Source: a candidate division NC10 bacterium CSP1-5
GTDB lineage: Bacteria; Methylomirabilota; Methylomirabilia; Methylomirabilales; CSP1-5
Assembly: GCA_001443495.1 (NCBI GenBank)
Contig: LDXR01000016.1
Location: 19,593-71,630, forward strand
Direction of reading: 5' to 3'
DNA length: 52,038 nucleotides
The translations under genes were made by a program, and so were the position numbers. Of the stretch, positions 26,185-37,482 are shown piece by piece (position 1 is the first letter of the stretch; the number at the start of each line of letters is the position of its first letter). The notes below the pieces were generated by a model that saw only the letters and a program-made list of their open reading frames with translations, was not told the origin of the DNA and did not search any database.

Positions 26185-26738
26185 TACCAGTCGAGGGGAA
26201 CGGCACTGTCGGCATCAATCTCGACAGCAACCGACTGCTGCAGGATGTCGATGGAAACCACCAGACGGTGCTTGCCTTTCCTCCTCACCAGGATTCCGCT
26301 CAACCCCCCCAGCGGGCCCCGGACCACGCGAACCCATCGACCCTCGGTCAGATACGGGTATGGATCGCAGGGGAGCTTGGTGAGACAGATCTCGCGGACG
26401 GCTTCAATCTGGTCATCAGGGATGGGGGCCGGGGTGCCTTGGAAGCCCACCATACAGACCACCCCATCCGTGCTCACCACCTGCCGCTTCTGCACGAGGG
26501 AGGTGTGCACAAAGACGTAGCCGGGGAACAGGGGGAGTTGGACCAGTTTGCGTCGGTCCTTCCAGCGGGAGAGGACCTCGCGGACGGGCAGAAACGCCTC
26601 CATCTCGCGCTTGGCCAGTTGCTCGGCGACCGCCTTCTCGTGGCGGGGGCGCGTGTAGAGGGCGTACCACCGCAGCACTGAGAGTGATTGGTGACTGGTG
26701 ATTAGTGATTGGGGAGTCGCGGACGACTGTTGAGTCAT
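26184..26738 (-). CDS. NusG-family transcription antiterminator (UpxY/RfaH-like)
   Basis: A NusG paralogue of about 184 residues. WYALYTRPRHEKAVAEQL is the NGN-domain signature, LPLFPGYVFVH follows, and the C-terminal part RVVRGPLGGLSGILVRRK is the KOW motif. Specialised NusG proteins at the head of capsule/EPS loci load onto RNA polymerase and suppress termination, allowing long operons such as this one to be transcribed. The ATG at 26736-26738 has a GGAAG upstream; an ATG at 26771 adds 11 residues. The first 20 residues (TPQSLITSHQSL) come from a repeat tract. It is followed 15 bases later by the epimerase. Confidence 0.88.
   Translation of the reverse strand: MTQQSSATPQSLITSHQSLSVLRWYALYTRPRHEKAVAEQLAKREMEAFLPVREVLSRWKDRRKLVQLPLFPGYVFVHTSLVQKRQVVSTDGVVCMVGFQGTPAPIPDDQIEAVREICLTKLPCDPYPYLTEGRWVRVVRGPLGGLSGILVRRKGKHRLVVSIDILQQSVAVEIDADSAVPLDW
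26681..26714. repeat. In-frame repeat near the NusG-like N-terminus (GTGATTGGTG family)
   Basis: Units gagtgattgg, tgactggtga and ttagtgattgg encode LITSHQSLSV ahead of the NGN domain. The family is the same as in the neighbouring gaps. Confidence 0.65.
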
Positions 26739-26763
26739 GGATACTTCCACACGACGACGCTCT

Positions 26764-27159
26764 CTAGGCATGATCTTTGGCGTTCCGCCTCGAAGCGATG
26801 GACCGAACGAGGTTCGTCAGCATTCTTCCGACGGACTGGCAAGCATCGGCGAGCTTCTCGTGATGGCTGGCCGGAATTAAGCCCTCTTCACGAGCAAAAA
26901 GGAGAAGGTACCGCGTTTCGGCCAGAGAACGGCGTGCCACGTTCAGAGACTGTGTGAGTTCCTTGGAGTGCATACTTGCGGAGCCCTCCGCTATATTCGC
27001 AGGCACCGACAATGCAGCACGTCGTAGCTGGTTCCCGAGGTCGTACACGTAAGAGCGGGGAAACCGGTGCGTGACGCTGAAGATTTCGTGGGCCAATTGG
27101 TTAGCCGCCTTCCAGACCTCAAGGTCCTCAAAGCTTCTCACTTTCCCCAGGCTACTCAC
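26764..27159 (-). CDS. Four-helix-bundle protein (23S rRNA intervening-sequence protein family)
   Basis: A 131-residue all-helical protein: SFEDLEVWKAANQLAHEI at the N-terminus, LGNQLRRAALSVPANIAEGS in the centre and a final amphipathic helix. This is the S23/IVP four-helix-bundle family, first seen inside intervening sequences of 23S rRNA genes and now known near many genes; its biochemical role is unsettled. It lies between the winged-helix regulator and the NusG-like gene, flanked by short repeats, with the downstream ATG (26771) overlapping its stop. Start ATG at 27157-27159. Family assignment firm, function unknown. Confidence 0.85.
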   Translation of the reverse strand: MSSLGKVRSFEDLEVWKAANQLAHEIFSVTHRFPRSYVYDLGNQLRRAALSVPANIAEGSASMHSKELTQSLNVARRSLAETRYLLLFAREEGLIPASHHEKLADACQSVGRMLTNLVRSIASRRNAKDHA

Positions 27160-27170
27160 CCCTGACCATC

Positions 27171-27271
27171 CTTAACACCTAGCACTAACCACTAATCACC
27201 TGTCACCTTTTACCTTCGTTCACTACCCCACCAATCACCAGCCACTATTCACCAATCACCTTTCACTGGCC
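27171..27271. repeat. Intergenic array of ACCAATCACC-type repeats
   Basis: Units such as aacacctagc, actaaccact, aatcacctgt, ccaatcacca, gccactattc and accaatcacc fill the 5' region of the four-helix-bundle gene. There is no ORF and no spacer pattern, so it is not a CRISPR array. Confidence 0.7.
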
Positions 27272-27354
27272 CTGGGCAGGCTTGCGCCCTCTCAGTTACA
27301 GCCCACAATCGCTGTAACCATCGAGGAATAAAAGCTTAAAATGCATTTGCGCTT

Positions 27355-27432
27355 GGAGGCTGGAATGCTCGGATGCCTGGATGTCTTAGCCTGCTAGCCT
27401 TCCAGCCTGCTAGCGTTCTAGCCTGCTCGGCT
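27355..27432. repeat. Inverted short repeats at the 3' end of the regulator gene (GCTGGAATGCT/AGCCTGCTAGC family)
   Basis: Forward units aggctggaatgctcgg are followed by inverted units ctagccttccagcctgctagcg, so the RNA can fold into a hairpin. The regulator's last codons and its stop at 27418-27420 lie within the array. It may act as a transcription terminator or RNA 3' stabiliser. Confidence 0.6.
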
Positions 27433-28050
27433 GCCCGCCCCGTCGGTCTCCGATTCTCGGGCAGGGGTATCGCGGAGAAAAACAATTCTGTCTTCGGGGA
27501 CCTTCAGGGAGCGCAATCGATCCAGGATGTCTTCGGTGCCATTCCGAACAGCCAGGACGACCCAGTCGTAGCTCAACTCCGGCACCTCAGGAAGTGTCCG
27601 CACCTTGTGCCCGAGGAACGTGCTCCCCGCCTTCTCATCATCGACGACGTGCTCAAGGCTGAGATCGACTTCCCAGAGGACGAGGGCCGCGATCTCGGCA
27701 ACCTCACCCGACCCAACCAGCAGGACCCGCCGCCCACCCGAGAGGCTCAGCGGCGAGAGGCGCTGCCGAAATGTCTCGCGTAATTGTGTGTAATAACTCA
27801 GAGAGTACTCCACATATTGGTAGGCCAACCGAGCCTTCTCGGCAATTCCCCGGGGAGTGAGGAGATACTTCAGGCGGGAGCGCTTGACGTTGACGATCTT
27901 GACATACCCCTTTCTGGCCAGTCGCTTGATATAGAGGTTGGTCAGGCCCAACGCCATCCCGAGCTTCTTGGCCAGCGCGCGTTGGGTAACGCCCTGCCCC
28001 TTAGCGATTTCGGTCAGCAGTTCCAGTTCGCGTTTCGCCTGGGGATCCAT
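27418..28050 (-). CDS. Winged-helix transcriptional regulator with C-terminal Rossmann-like domain
   Basis: A 210-residue protein. Residues 1-75 form a winged helix (VTQRALAKKLGMALGLTNLYIKRL, then KRSRLKYLLTPRG). The rest has GGRRVLLVGSGEVAEIAALVL, a nucleotide-binding GxGxxx motif, with later segments like the CoA/sugar-acyltransferase (PglD-type) N-terminal domain. Proteins with this layout commonly precede polysaccharide loci and may sense a sugar nucleotide or redox cofactor. The promoter upstream overlaps an inverted repeat that could be its own operator. Its C-terminus lies in a repeat array. Confidence 0.8.
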   Translation of the reverse strand: MDPQAKRELELLTEIAKGQGVTQRALAKKLGMALGLTNLYIKRLARKGYVKIVNVKRSRLKYLLTPRGIAEKARLAYQYVEYSLSYYTQLRETFRQRLSPLSLSGGRRVLLVGSGEVAEIAALVLWEVDLSLEHVVDDEKAGSTFLGHKVRTLPEVPELSYDWVVLAVRNGTEDILDRLRSLKVPEDRIVFLRDTPARESETDGAGSRAG

Positions 28051-28076
28051 GGTTTTTAACCCTTTGATTTCAGTAG

Positions 28077-28136
28077 ATTATGCAGGATTCGGGCCAAGTT
28101 GTTCAACATTCGAACATTACACGGAATCCTTGTCAA
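28077..28136 (-). promoter_or_regulatory. Promoter region of the polysaccharide locus with overlapping sigma-70-like elements
   Basis: On the minus strand TTGACA (28131-28136) and TCGAAT (28108-28113) are 17 bases apart, and a second pair, TTGAAC (28101-28106) and CATAAT (28077-28082), is 18 apart. The inverted repeat GTTC, seven bases, GAAC at 28101-28115 overlaps them and could be a regulator site. The start codon of the winged-helix gene is 27 bases beyond the nearer pair. Confidence 0.55.
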
Positions 28137-28212
28137 GGAAAATCTGGAAAGTGGGGGTCCGCCAGACGGAACCACCTGGAAAGCAGTTCGGGGGAAGGAG
28201 GGGGAAGTGGTC

Positions 28213-30036
28213 TTACGCTTCTCTACCGACCTCGATCATCTGGGCCCGGTACAGACGGGCGTAGGTACCACCGCACGCCAGGAGCTCTGCATGAGTCCCC
28301 TGCTCCACGACCTGACCTTCGTAGAGAACCAACACCTTGTCCGCCCTCCGCACGGTCGAGAGGCGATGGGCGATGACAAAAGTGGTGCGATGTTCCATCA
28401 CGCGGTCCAGCGCCGCCTGCACCAGCTCCTCTGATTCCGCATCCAACGATGAGGTGGCCTCGTCCAGGATCAGGATCGGGGGGTCCTTCACCACGGCCCT
28501 GGCAATGGCGATCCGCTGGCGCTGTCCCCCGGAAAGGAGGACCCCCGACTCTCCAATCCGCGTCTCAAGCCCGTGGGGAAGCTTCTCGATAAACTCCAGG
28601 GCGTTGGCGATGCTGAGGGCCCGAACCACGCGCTCCGGGGACACATCTCGCCTGCCATAGACGACGTTATTGAAGATGGTGTCATCAAAGAGGATGATCT
28701 CCTGAGTGACCATCCCGATCTGTTCGCGCAGGGACTTCAGCGTCACGCGACGGATGTCGACCCCGTCGATCTCGACCACCCCAGCGGTCGGATCATAGAA
28801 GCGGGGGATGAGGTTGACCAGGGTGCTCTTGCCGGTGCCGCTCGGTCCCACGATGGCCACGATCTGACCCATCCGGGCGGAGACGGCCACATCCCTGAGG
28901 ACTTCTTGATGCCCGTCGTAACTGAACGATACGTGCCGAAACGCCACCCGTTCCCGCATCGGCGGCAGGACGATCGCACCGGGAATCTCTTGGACCTCCG
29001 GCTGTGTATCCATCAGTTCAAAGATCCGCCGGACGCCAGCCATTCCATGTTGAATGGAGTTATTCATCTTTCCGATCTTCCGGACCGGCTGGAAGAACAG
29101 CGCCAGTGTGAGGAGAAAGGTCAGCAACTCCTCGGGAAGGATGAGCCCCCGAACGACCAGGTAGCCCCCCAGCCACACCATGAGGAGAACGCCGCCAAAG
29201 GCCAGGATCTCGATGACCGGCGAGGAGAGTGCATCCACCTTCGCAATCCGCATGCAGGCCCGGAAGAGCCCCGCATTCTTCTGCGCGAACCGGAAGCGTT
29301 CGTACGCCTCCATGGCGAAGGCCTTGACGATCCGGATGCCGCTCACCGTTTGCTGGAGGAGGATGTTGAGCTCCGCCCGCCGTTCCTGGATCGCGGTCCC
29401 CCGCGACCGCATCTTCTTGCCGAATTTCACGATGGGGTAGACCGCGAGGGGAATGCTGGGTAATGCGATGAGGGCCAGGGGCCAGTTGATCAGAAACAAC
29501 ACCACGAGCAAGCCCACCGCGCTGAACGGCTCTTTCAGGAGGCTGGCGAAAAGCCACAGCAGGCTCCGACCGCAGAGATCGACATCGAAGGTCAGGCGGG
29601 ACATCACCTCGCCGGTCGGCGTGCGAGTAAAGTACCCGACGGACAGGGCGTGGAGATTGGCGTACAGATCGTCCCGGAGGTCCCGCTTGACCGCCTCGGC
29701 GACATAACTGACGAGGTATTCCTCGAGATACGAAAAAATCCCCCGGAGGATCGCCCCCAGAAGGAGGACCAGGACACCGAGCGAGAGGAGCGTCAAGGCA
29801 TTCGACGCCAGTGATTCGGGCAACCGGCTGAGGAGTTGTGGCCCCAGGTCCTGCAAGGGGCCCGGCAGGCTGAGGCGGGGGGCGCTTCCCATATGAAAGA
29901 CGAGGCCGAAGATCGGCTGCAGCGCCCCCGCTGAGGCCGCGCCCAGGGCGGAGACGACGACCGTGGAGAAGATCGCCAGGGCCACGGGCCCTCTGTACGG
30001 TCGGGCGTAGCGAAACAAACGAATCAGGTTTCTCAC
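28213..30036 (-). CDS. msbA: MsbA-type lipid/LPS ABC exporter (fused TM and ATPase)
   Basis: A 607-residue half-transporter. Six membrane spans in the first 330 residues are followed by an ATPase domain with Walker A IVGPSGTGKSTLVN, signature LSGGQRQRIAIARA, Walker B ILILDEATSSLD and the switch histidine in FVIAHRLSTV. MsbA flips lipid A-core across the inner membrane; the position downstream of kdsA, pyrG and kdsB supports this over a drug exporter. Length matches MsbA (about 580-610). The 165-base gap before it carries inverted short repeats, so it may have separate expression. Confidence 0.88.
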   Translation of the reverse strand: MRNLIRLFRYARPYRGPVALAIFSTVVVSALGAASAGALQPIFGLVFHMGSAPRLSLPGPLQDLGPQLLSRLPESLASNALTLLSLGVLVLLLGAILRGIFSYLEEYLVSYVAEAVKRDLRDDLYANLHALSVGYFTRTPTGEVMSRLTFDVDLCGRSLLWLFASLLKEPFSAVGLLVVLFLINWPLALIALPSIPLAVYPIVKFGKKMRSRGTAIQERRAELNILLQQTVSGIRIVKAFAMEAYERFRFAQKNAGLFRACMRIAKVDALSSPVIEILAFGGVLLMVWLGGYLVVRGLILPEELLTFLLTLALFFQPVRKIGKMNNSIQHGMAGVRRIFELMDTQPEVQEIPGAIVLPPMRERVAFRHVSFSYDGHQEVLRDVAVSARMGQIVAIVGPSGTGKSTLVNLIPRFYDPTAGVVEIDGVDIRRVTLKSLREQIGMVTQEIILFDDTIFNNVVYGRRDVSPERVVRALSIANALEFIEKLPHGLETRIGESGVLLSGGQRQRIAIARAVVKDPPILILDEATSSLDAESEELVQAALDRVMEHRTTFVIAHRLSTVRRADKVLVLYEGQVVEQGTHAELLACGGTYARLYRAQMIEVGREA

Positions 30037-30047
30037 GACTCACCCTT

Positions 30048-30205
30048 TATTGGTGGATGGTGGCCAGTGATGAGTGGTTGGTGAATGGTGAAATGCGCAA
30101 AACATTCGTCACCAAGCGCGAGCCACTAGCCATTTTTTCACCTTTGACCGGTCACTTTTCACCAATCACTCGTCTCTGGTCACCAATCACTACTCACCAG
30201 TCACG
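30048..30205. repeat. Inverted arrays of short repeats between kdsA and msbA
   Basis: The left part reads as GTGA/GGTGAATGG-type units (30048-30091) and the right part as their complement, TCACC/CCAATCAC (30107-30205), so RNA could fold into a long imperfect hairpin. The kdsA stop codon (30201-30203) is inside a repeat unit. Confidence 0.75.
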
Positions 30206-31042
30206 CCCCGCGGAGCGCGGCGGAGATACGGAGAAGCGACTGCAGGAGCACCTCGAGTTCTCCGAGCGGCCACATGGTAGCTCCATCCGATGGGGCACGA
30301 TCCGGATCCGGGTGGACCTCCATGAAGATGGCATCACAACCCGCCGCCACTGCCGCGCGCGCCAGATGAGGGACATACTCCCTCAGACCCCCCGAGGCCA
30401 CACCGGTCCCCCCGGGAAGCTGAAGGCTATGGGTGGCATCAAAGACCACTGGGTAGCCGATGGCCCGCATCATCGGCAAGGCCCGCATATCCACGACGAG
30501 GTTGTTGTATCCAAAGCTCGTCCCACGTTCGGTGATCAACAGTCGGTGATTGCCGGTGGAGACCACCTTTTCCACCACCCGAGGAACCTCACCCGGTGAG
30601 AGGAACTGCCCCTTTTTCACGTTGACGGCTAGGCCACTCTGGCCCGCAGCCAGGAGGAGGTCGGTCTGTCGGCAGAGGAAGGCCGGGATCTGCAGCGCGT
30701 CCACGACCTCCGCTGCAAGCGTAACCTGGGACACGTCATGCACATCGGTGAGGACCGGCAGCCCGGTCTTTTCCCGCACGCGGCGGAGGAATTCGAGCCC
30801 CCGCTTAATCCCCGGCCCCCGGAAAGAGGCGAGCGAGGTTCGGTTCGCCTTGTCGTAGGACGACTTGAGAATGACGGGGATCCCCACCCGGCCGCAGATT
30901 TCCTGGAGTCGTTCTGCTACTCCAAGCAGGTGGTCCTCCCCCTCGATCACACACGGTCCGGCAATGAGGGCCAGCGGATGGCCGGCGCCCACGGTCACAG
31001 ACCCCACGCTGACTGACCGGTGCGGAGGCCCCTTCGGGTGGC

Positions 31043-31046
<4 letters not shown>
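30201..31046 (-). CDS. kdsA: 3-deoxy-8-phosphooctulonate synthase (Kdo-8-P synthase)
   Basis: A 281-residue TIM-barrel aldolase. ALIAGPCVIEGED is the family start, LKSSYDKANRTS binds arabinose-5-phosphate and PEP, and VFDATHSLQLPGG holds the late metal/substrate residues. It condenses D-arabinose-5-phosphate with phosphoenolpyruvate to give Kdo-8-phosphate in the cytoplasm, the first committed step of Kdo synthesis. The start is GTG at 31044-31046, overlapping the methyltransferase stop as GTGA; the longer open frame is a shadow. It lies within a Kdo/heptose operon with kdsB and pyrG. Confidence 0.92.
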
Positions 31047-34307
<3,261 letters not shown>

Positions 34308-34311
34308 GATG

Positions 34312-35319
34312 CTACTCCTCCTTCTGTGCCAAGGCTCGCTGGAGCTCTGCCACACTCACCGTTGCGGTTCCTCGCTTCCCCACCACCACGCTGGCGGCGT
34401 GGTTGGCGATGTGGGCCGCCTCCACCATCGTCGCCTTGGAACAGAGGGCAAGGGCCATGGCCCCGACCACCGTGTCCCCTGCCCCGGTGACATCGTACAC
34501 CTCTTTCGCCACCGCCGGGATATGGCTGACACGACCGTCCGCCTCGAACAGGGACATCCCCTTCTCCCCGCGGGTGACGAGCACCGCCTGAACCCTCAAG
34601 GTATCGACGAGATGTCGCCCCGCCTCCACGACCTCTGCTTCACTCCGAATGGGCCGTCCCCAGGCGGTCGCCGCTTCCCAGTGGTTGGGCGTGAGCACGC
34701 TGACATTGCGATACATGTCAAAGTGATTGACCTTGGGGTCCACCACGATCACCACCCCACGAGCGTGGGCCAGCGGAAGGATCTCCTGGAGGAGCCGACC
34801 GCCGATCACTCCCTTTCCGTAATCGGAAATGACGAGGGCATCGACAGAGGCCAGCCGATCCCGGATCAGCTCCTCAATCCTCCCCCGGATCTCATCACCC
34901 AGATCATCCGTGGACTCCCGGTCAAATCGTACCACGTGCTGGGGCCCGGCGACAACCCGGGTCTTGCGCGTGGTCTTCCGCGACCGATCCACGACCATAC
35001 CATCCGACTTCACCCCGATCTGCTCGACCTCGTGGATCAAGCGCTCTGCCATGGCATCGCCACCCACGACGCCGACCAGATCCGCCTGGCCACCGAGGGC
35101 GCGCACGTTGGCCACCACATTGGCGGCGCCCCCCAGACGGATATACTCGTGCTCCACCTCGACGATCGGGACCGGGGCCTCGGGCGAAATCCGTGAGACG
35201 CCTCCCCAGATATATTCGTCCACCATGATGTCCCCGACTACTAGGATCTTCCTTCGGGGAAACCGGTCCAACAGCTCATGAAATGCGAAGGGGGGGTGGT
35301 GTGGCTCGGAAATCCTCAC
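34312..35319 (-). CDS. hldA: D-glycero-beta-D-manno-heptose-7-phosphate kinase (HldE/RfaE N-terminal domain only)
   Basis: A 335-residue ribokinase-family sugar kinase: KILVVGDIMVDEYIWG, RLGGAANVVANVRALGG and VTGAGDTVVGAMALA with the catalytic aspartate in GAGDT. It matches the kinase domain of HldE/RfaE, which phosphorylates heptose-7-phosphate at C-1. Unlike bifunctional HldE there is no C-terminal cytidylyl/adenylyltransferase domain, so it corresponds to HldA and the partner HldC must be elsewhere. Start GTG at 35317-35319, overlapping the oxidoreductase stop as GTGA. It lies in the Kdo/heptose operon. Confidence 0.88.
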   Translation of the reverse strand: MRISEPHHPPFAFHELLDRFPRRKILVVGDIMVDEYIWGGVSRISPEAPVPIVEVEHEYIRLGGAANVVANVRALGGQADLVGVVGGDAMAERLIHEVEQIGVKSDGMVVDRSRKTTRKTRVVAGPQHVVRFDRESTDDLGDEIRGRIEELIRDRLASVDALVISDYGKGVIGGRLLQEILPLAHARGVVIVVDPKVNHFDMYRNVSVLTPNHWEAATAWGRPIRSEAEVVEAGRHLVDTLRVQAVLVTRGEKGMSLFEADGRVSHIPAVAKEVYDVTGAGDTVVGAMALALCSKATMVEAAHIANHAASVVVGKRGTATVSVAELQRALAQKEE

Positions 35320-36497
35320 GAGAGTGACCTCCGGCGAAAGTAGTTCCAGACCAATTGGAAAAAGATGTTCGAGCGGCACAGCGCGAGAATGAACTTCCGG
35401 TGCCGCTCGAAATCTGCACACCGCCTCACCAGCTCTGGCAGGTCGGAGTCGTGGTAGGCGCGGATCAGGCGGTCGATCTGCTCGTCCGAGAGCGTCCCTC
35501 CCACGCGCCGGAAGAAAGAGCCTACCCGAAGCTCGACGCCGATCTCCTGGCGCCACCGCCGCTCGTACTCACCCAGGATTCGCTCGCTGAGATCCCCGAG
35601 GCGAAAGGCCCGGTCTAGCGTTGCGGCCGCTATATCACCGCATAGGATTCCGTACGAGATTCCCCCGCCCGTCGTCACCTTCACCTGTCCCGCTGCATCT
35701 CCGACCAGCAGGATCCTGTCGCGAAAGCTGCGACAGATATTGGCAATGGGAATCGCCTTCCGCTTGATCTGAGTCACCGGCTGACGAAGTCGAGAGGCGA
35801 TGGATGGGTGCTGGAGAAACCGTCTGAGGTGCTCCACGGCCCCGGCACCGTTGCAGACCCCCACCCGCGCCACGGGGCCAGCCGGAATAGCCCAGGCAAA
35901 GCTGCCGGGGGCCACGTCTCGCCCCAGATACACCTCCACGCCGTCTACGCCTTCCATGCTGGCTTCAGCCTGGGCCGCCTGCAGAAAGGCAGAGGGTCGC
36001 TTGAGTCCCAGTCCCCGAAGCAACCCGTAGCGGATGCCGGTGGCCAGGACGACCGACCGCGCCCTGAAGGTCATCCGGGCCTCGCCGTCCTCCGGTCCCC
36101 TCTGGACCGCCGTCACCGTCACATGATCCTTATGCTGCTCCAGGCCGACACATCGGACCCGCAAGAGGTAACTCGCGCCACAGGCGAGGGCCCGCTGCGC
36201 CATCGTCTGATCAAACTCACAGCGGCGCACCACATAGGCCATCACCCGATCGGCCCCGACCGTCGCGGAACCGCCCTTGGGCGAGAAGAAGGTGGCGGAA
36301 TTGAATCCGCGGATGACCGAGTCACGAGGAAGGTCGAATCGCTCGAAGGCCTCCGCCCCGATAAGGCCCGAGCAGTTCGTTGGCACGCCGATCTGTGGAT
36401 GTTCTTCCAGGACGAGGACCGTGTACCCTCGCTGGGCCAGGCTGGCCGCCGTCTGGCTCCCTGCCGGCCCCGCCCCCACCACGATCACATCGTGCAT
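35316..36497 (-). CDS. Geranylgeranyl reductase family FAD-dependent oxidoreductase
   Basis: A 393-residue flavoprotein. DVIVVGAGPAGSQTAASLA binds FAD; the middle has PGSFAWAIPAG, the geranylgeranyl-reductase PxxxxWxxP-type active-site motif, and GDAAGQVKVTTGGGISYG is the second FAD contact. Members saturate isoprenoid chains of lipids, quinones or chlorophyll side chains. Its presence as first gene of the Kdo/heptose operon, overlapping hldA by four bases, is unexpected; it could act on an undecaprenyl or other isoprenoid carrier. The promoter at 36614-36642 is likely its own. Substrate unknown. Confidence 0.82.
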   Translation of the reverse strand: MHDVIVVGAGPAGSQTAASLAQRGYTVLVLEEHPQIGVPTNCSGLIGAEAFERFDLPRDSVIRGFNSATFFSPKGGSATVGADRVMAYVVRRCEFDQTMAQRALACGASYLLRVRCVGLEQHKDHVTVTAVQRGPEDGEARMTFRARSVVLATGIRYGLLRGLGLKRPSAFLQAAQAEASMEGVDGVEVYLGRDVAPGSFAWAIPAGPVARVGVCNGAGAVEHLRRFLQHPSIASRLRQPVTQIKRKAIPIANICRSFRDRILLVGDAAGQVKVTTGGGISYGILCGDIAAATLDRAFRLGDLSERILGEYERRWRQEIGVELRVGSFFRRVGGTLSDEQIDRLIRAYHDSDLPELVRRCADFERHRKFILALCRSNIFFQLVWNYFRRRSLS

Positions 36498-36613
36498 AGA
36501 GGCCCCTCCGCCACGTTAGCCACCCTCCGAATCGCGGGCGAACTCACTCCTTCGCTCGTAACTTCTTCGGCTGCTTCCCTCCTTCTACGCCCGAGCCCTG
36601 AACAAACCGTTTA

Positions 36614-36642
36614 ACAATACCCCTGAACCTTCCGCTGGTCAA
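36614..36642 (-). promoter_or_regulatory. Sigma-70-like promoter upstream of the GGR-like/LPS-core operon
   Basis: On the minus strand TTGACC (36637-36642) and TATTGT (36614-36619) are separated by 17 bases, in the gap between lgt and the oxidoreductase gene. The leader to the ATG at 36497 would be about 105 bases. This is the best-formed promoter of the core operon. Confidence 0.6.
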
Positions 36643-36653
36643 CAAGAAATCGG

Positions 36654-36669
36654 GCACGTGAGAACGTGC
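36654..36669 (-). terminator. Hairpin just downstream of lgt
   Basis: GCACGT, four bases, ACGTGC forms a perfect six-base stem two bases after the lgt stop codon. The following run (CCGATTTCTTG) is only weakly U-rich, so it may be a weak terminator. Confidence 0.4.
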
Positions 36670-36671
36670 GG

Positions 36672-37460
36672 TTAGGGGTTGCCGCGACGCGGAAGGGTAA
36701 GCAGCCTCCACAGCCCCACGACCGAACAAAGGACCAGCACAAGACTCATGATCTGGGCGGCCCGGAAAGGCCCCAGCATGAGGCTATCGATCCTGAGCCC
36801 CTCAATGAAAAACCGCCCGAGCGAGTAGAGCCCGAGGTAGCTGAGAAACAGCGCCCCCCGGACCGCCTCCAGCCGTTTCCTGAGGAGGCCGAAGAGCAGG
36901 ACAAAGACGACAAAATCCCAGATGGATTCATACAGGAAGGTCGGATGGAAATATTCGTACTCCGCCAGATGGGGGGGGCGATGGCCCGGATCGATATACA
37001 GCTTCCAGGGAAGGGCGGTGGGAGTCCCAAAGGCCTCCTGATTGAAGAAGTTTCCCCATCGCCCGATGGCCTGTCCCAGGGCGAGCGGAGGAGCCGCGAT
37101 GTCCAGATACACCGAGGCGGGAAGGCTTCGCCGCCACGCCACGAAGGCCCCAGCGGAGACCCCGGCCAGCAGCCCACCGTGAATCGCCAGCCCCCCTTCC
37201 CAGACCGCCAGAATCTTCCAGGGGGAGAAGGCGTAGTGCTCCCAGTTGAAGAGGACATAGTAGAGCCGGGCCCCCACCAAGGCAGCGATGATGGCGATCA
37301 CTGCCACATTGACAAGTTGCTCGGCGTCTTCCCCCCGACGCCGGGCCTCCCGCTCGGCAAGAAAGATCCCGAGGAAAACGGCCGTGGCGATCAGGAGGCC
37401 GTACCAGCGAATCCCGACCGGCCCGATCTGAATGGCGATGGCGCCCGGTGAGGCAAGCAT
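36672..37460 (-). CDS. lgt: Prolipoprotein diacylglyceryl transferase
   Basis: A 262-residue membrane enzyme with seven predicted spans. GGLAIHGGLLAG carries the catalytic histidine region, GRWGNFFNQEAFG is the Lgt signature, and the rest of the family pattern follows (a proline- and tyrosine-rich loop, then LGRFFIEGLRID). It attaches diacylglycerol from phosphatidylglycerol to the lipobox cysteine of prolipoproteins. Normal length. Start ATG at 37458-37460; the Nudix gene ends 22 bases before. A hairpin after its stop suggests it ends a transcript. Confidence 0.92.
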   Translation of the reverse strand: MLASPGAIAIQIGPVGIRWYGLLIATAVFLGIFLAEREARRRGEDAEQLVNVAVIAIIAALVGARLYYVLFNWEHYAFSPWKILAVWEGGLAIHGGLLAGVSAGAFVAWRRSLPASVYLDIAAPPLALGQAIGRWGNFFNQEAFGTPTALPWKLYIDPGHRPPHLAEYEYFHPTFLYESIWDFVVFVLLFGLLRKRLEAVRGALFLSYLGLYSLGRFFIEGLRIDSLMLGPFRAAQIMSLVLVLCSVVGLWRLLTLPRRGNP

Positions 37461-37482
37461 CTCGGTCCTCAGTCGAATCCCC

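Noticed and set aside
27171-27271. Possible CRISPR array
   Set aside because: Units are 7-12 bases, degenerate and without unique spacers of constant length; no cas gene is present in the window.
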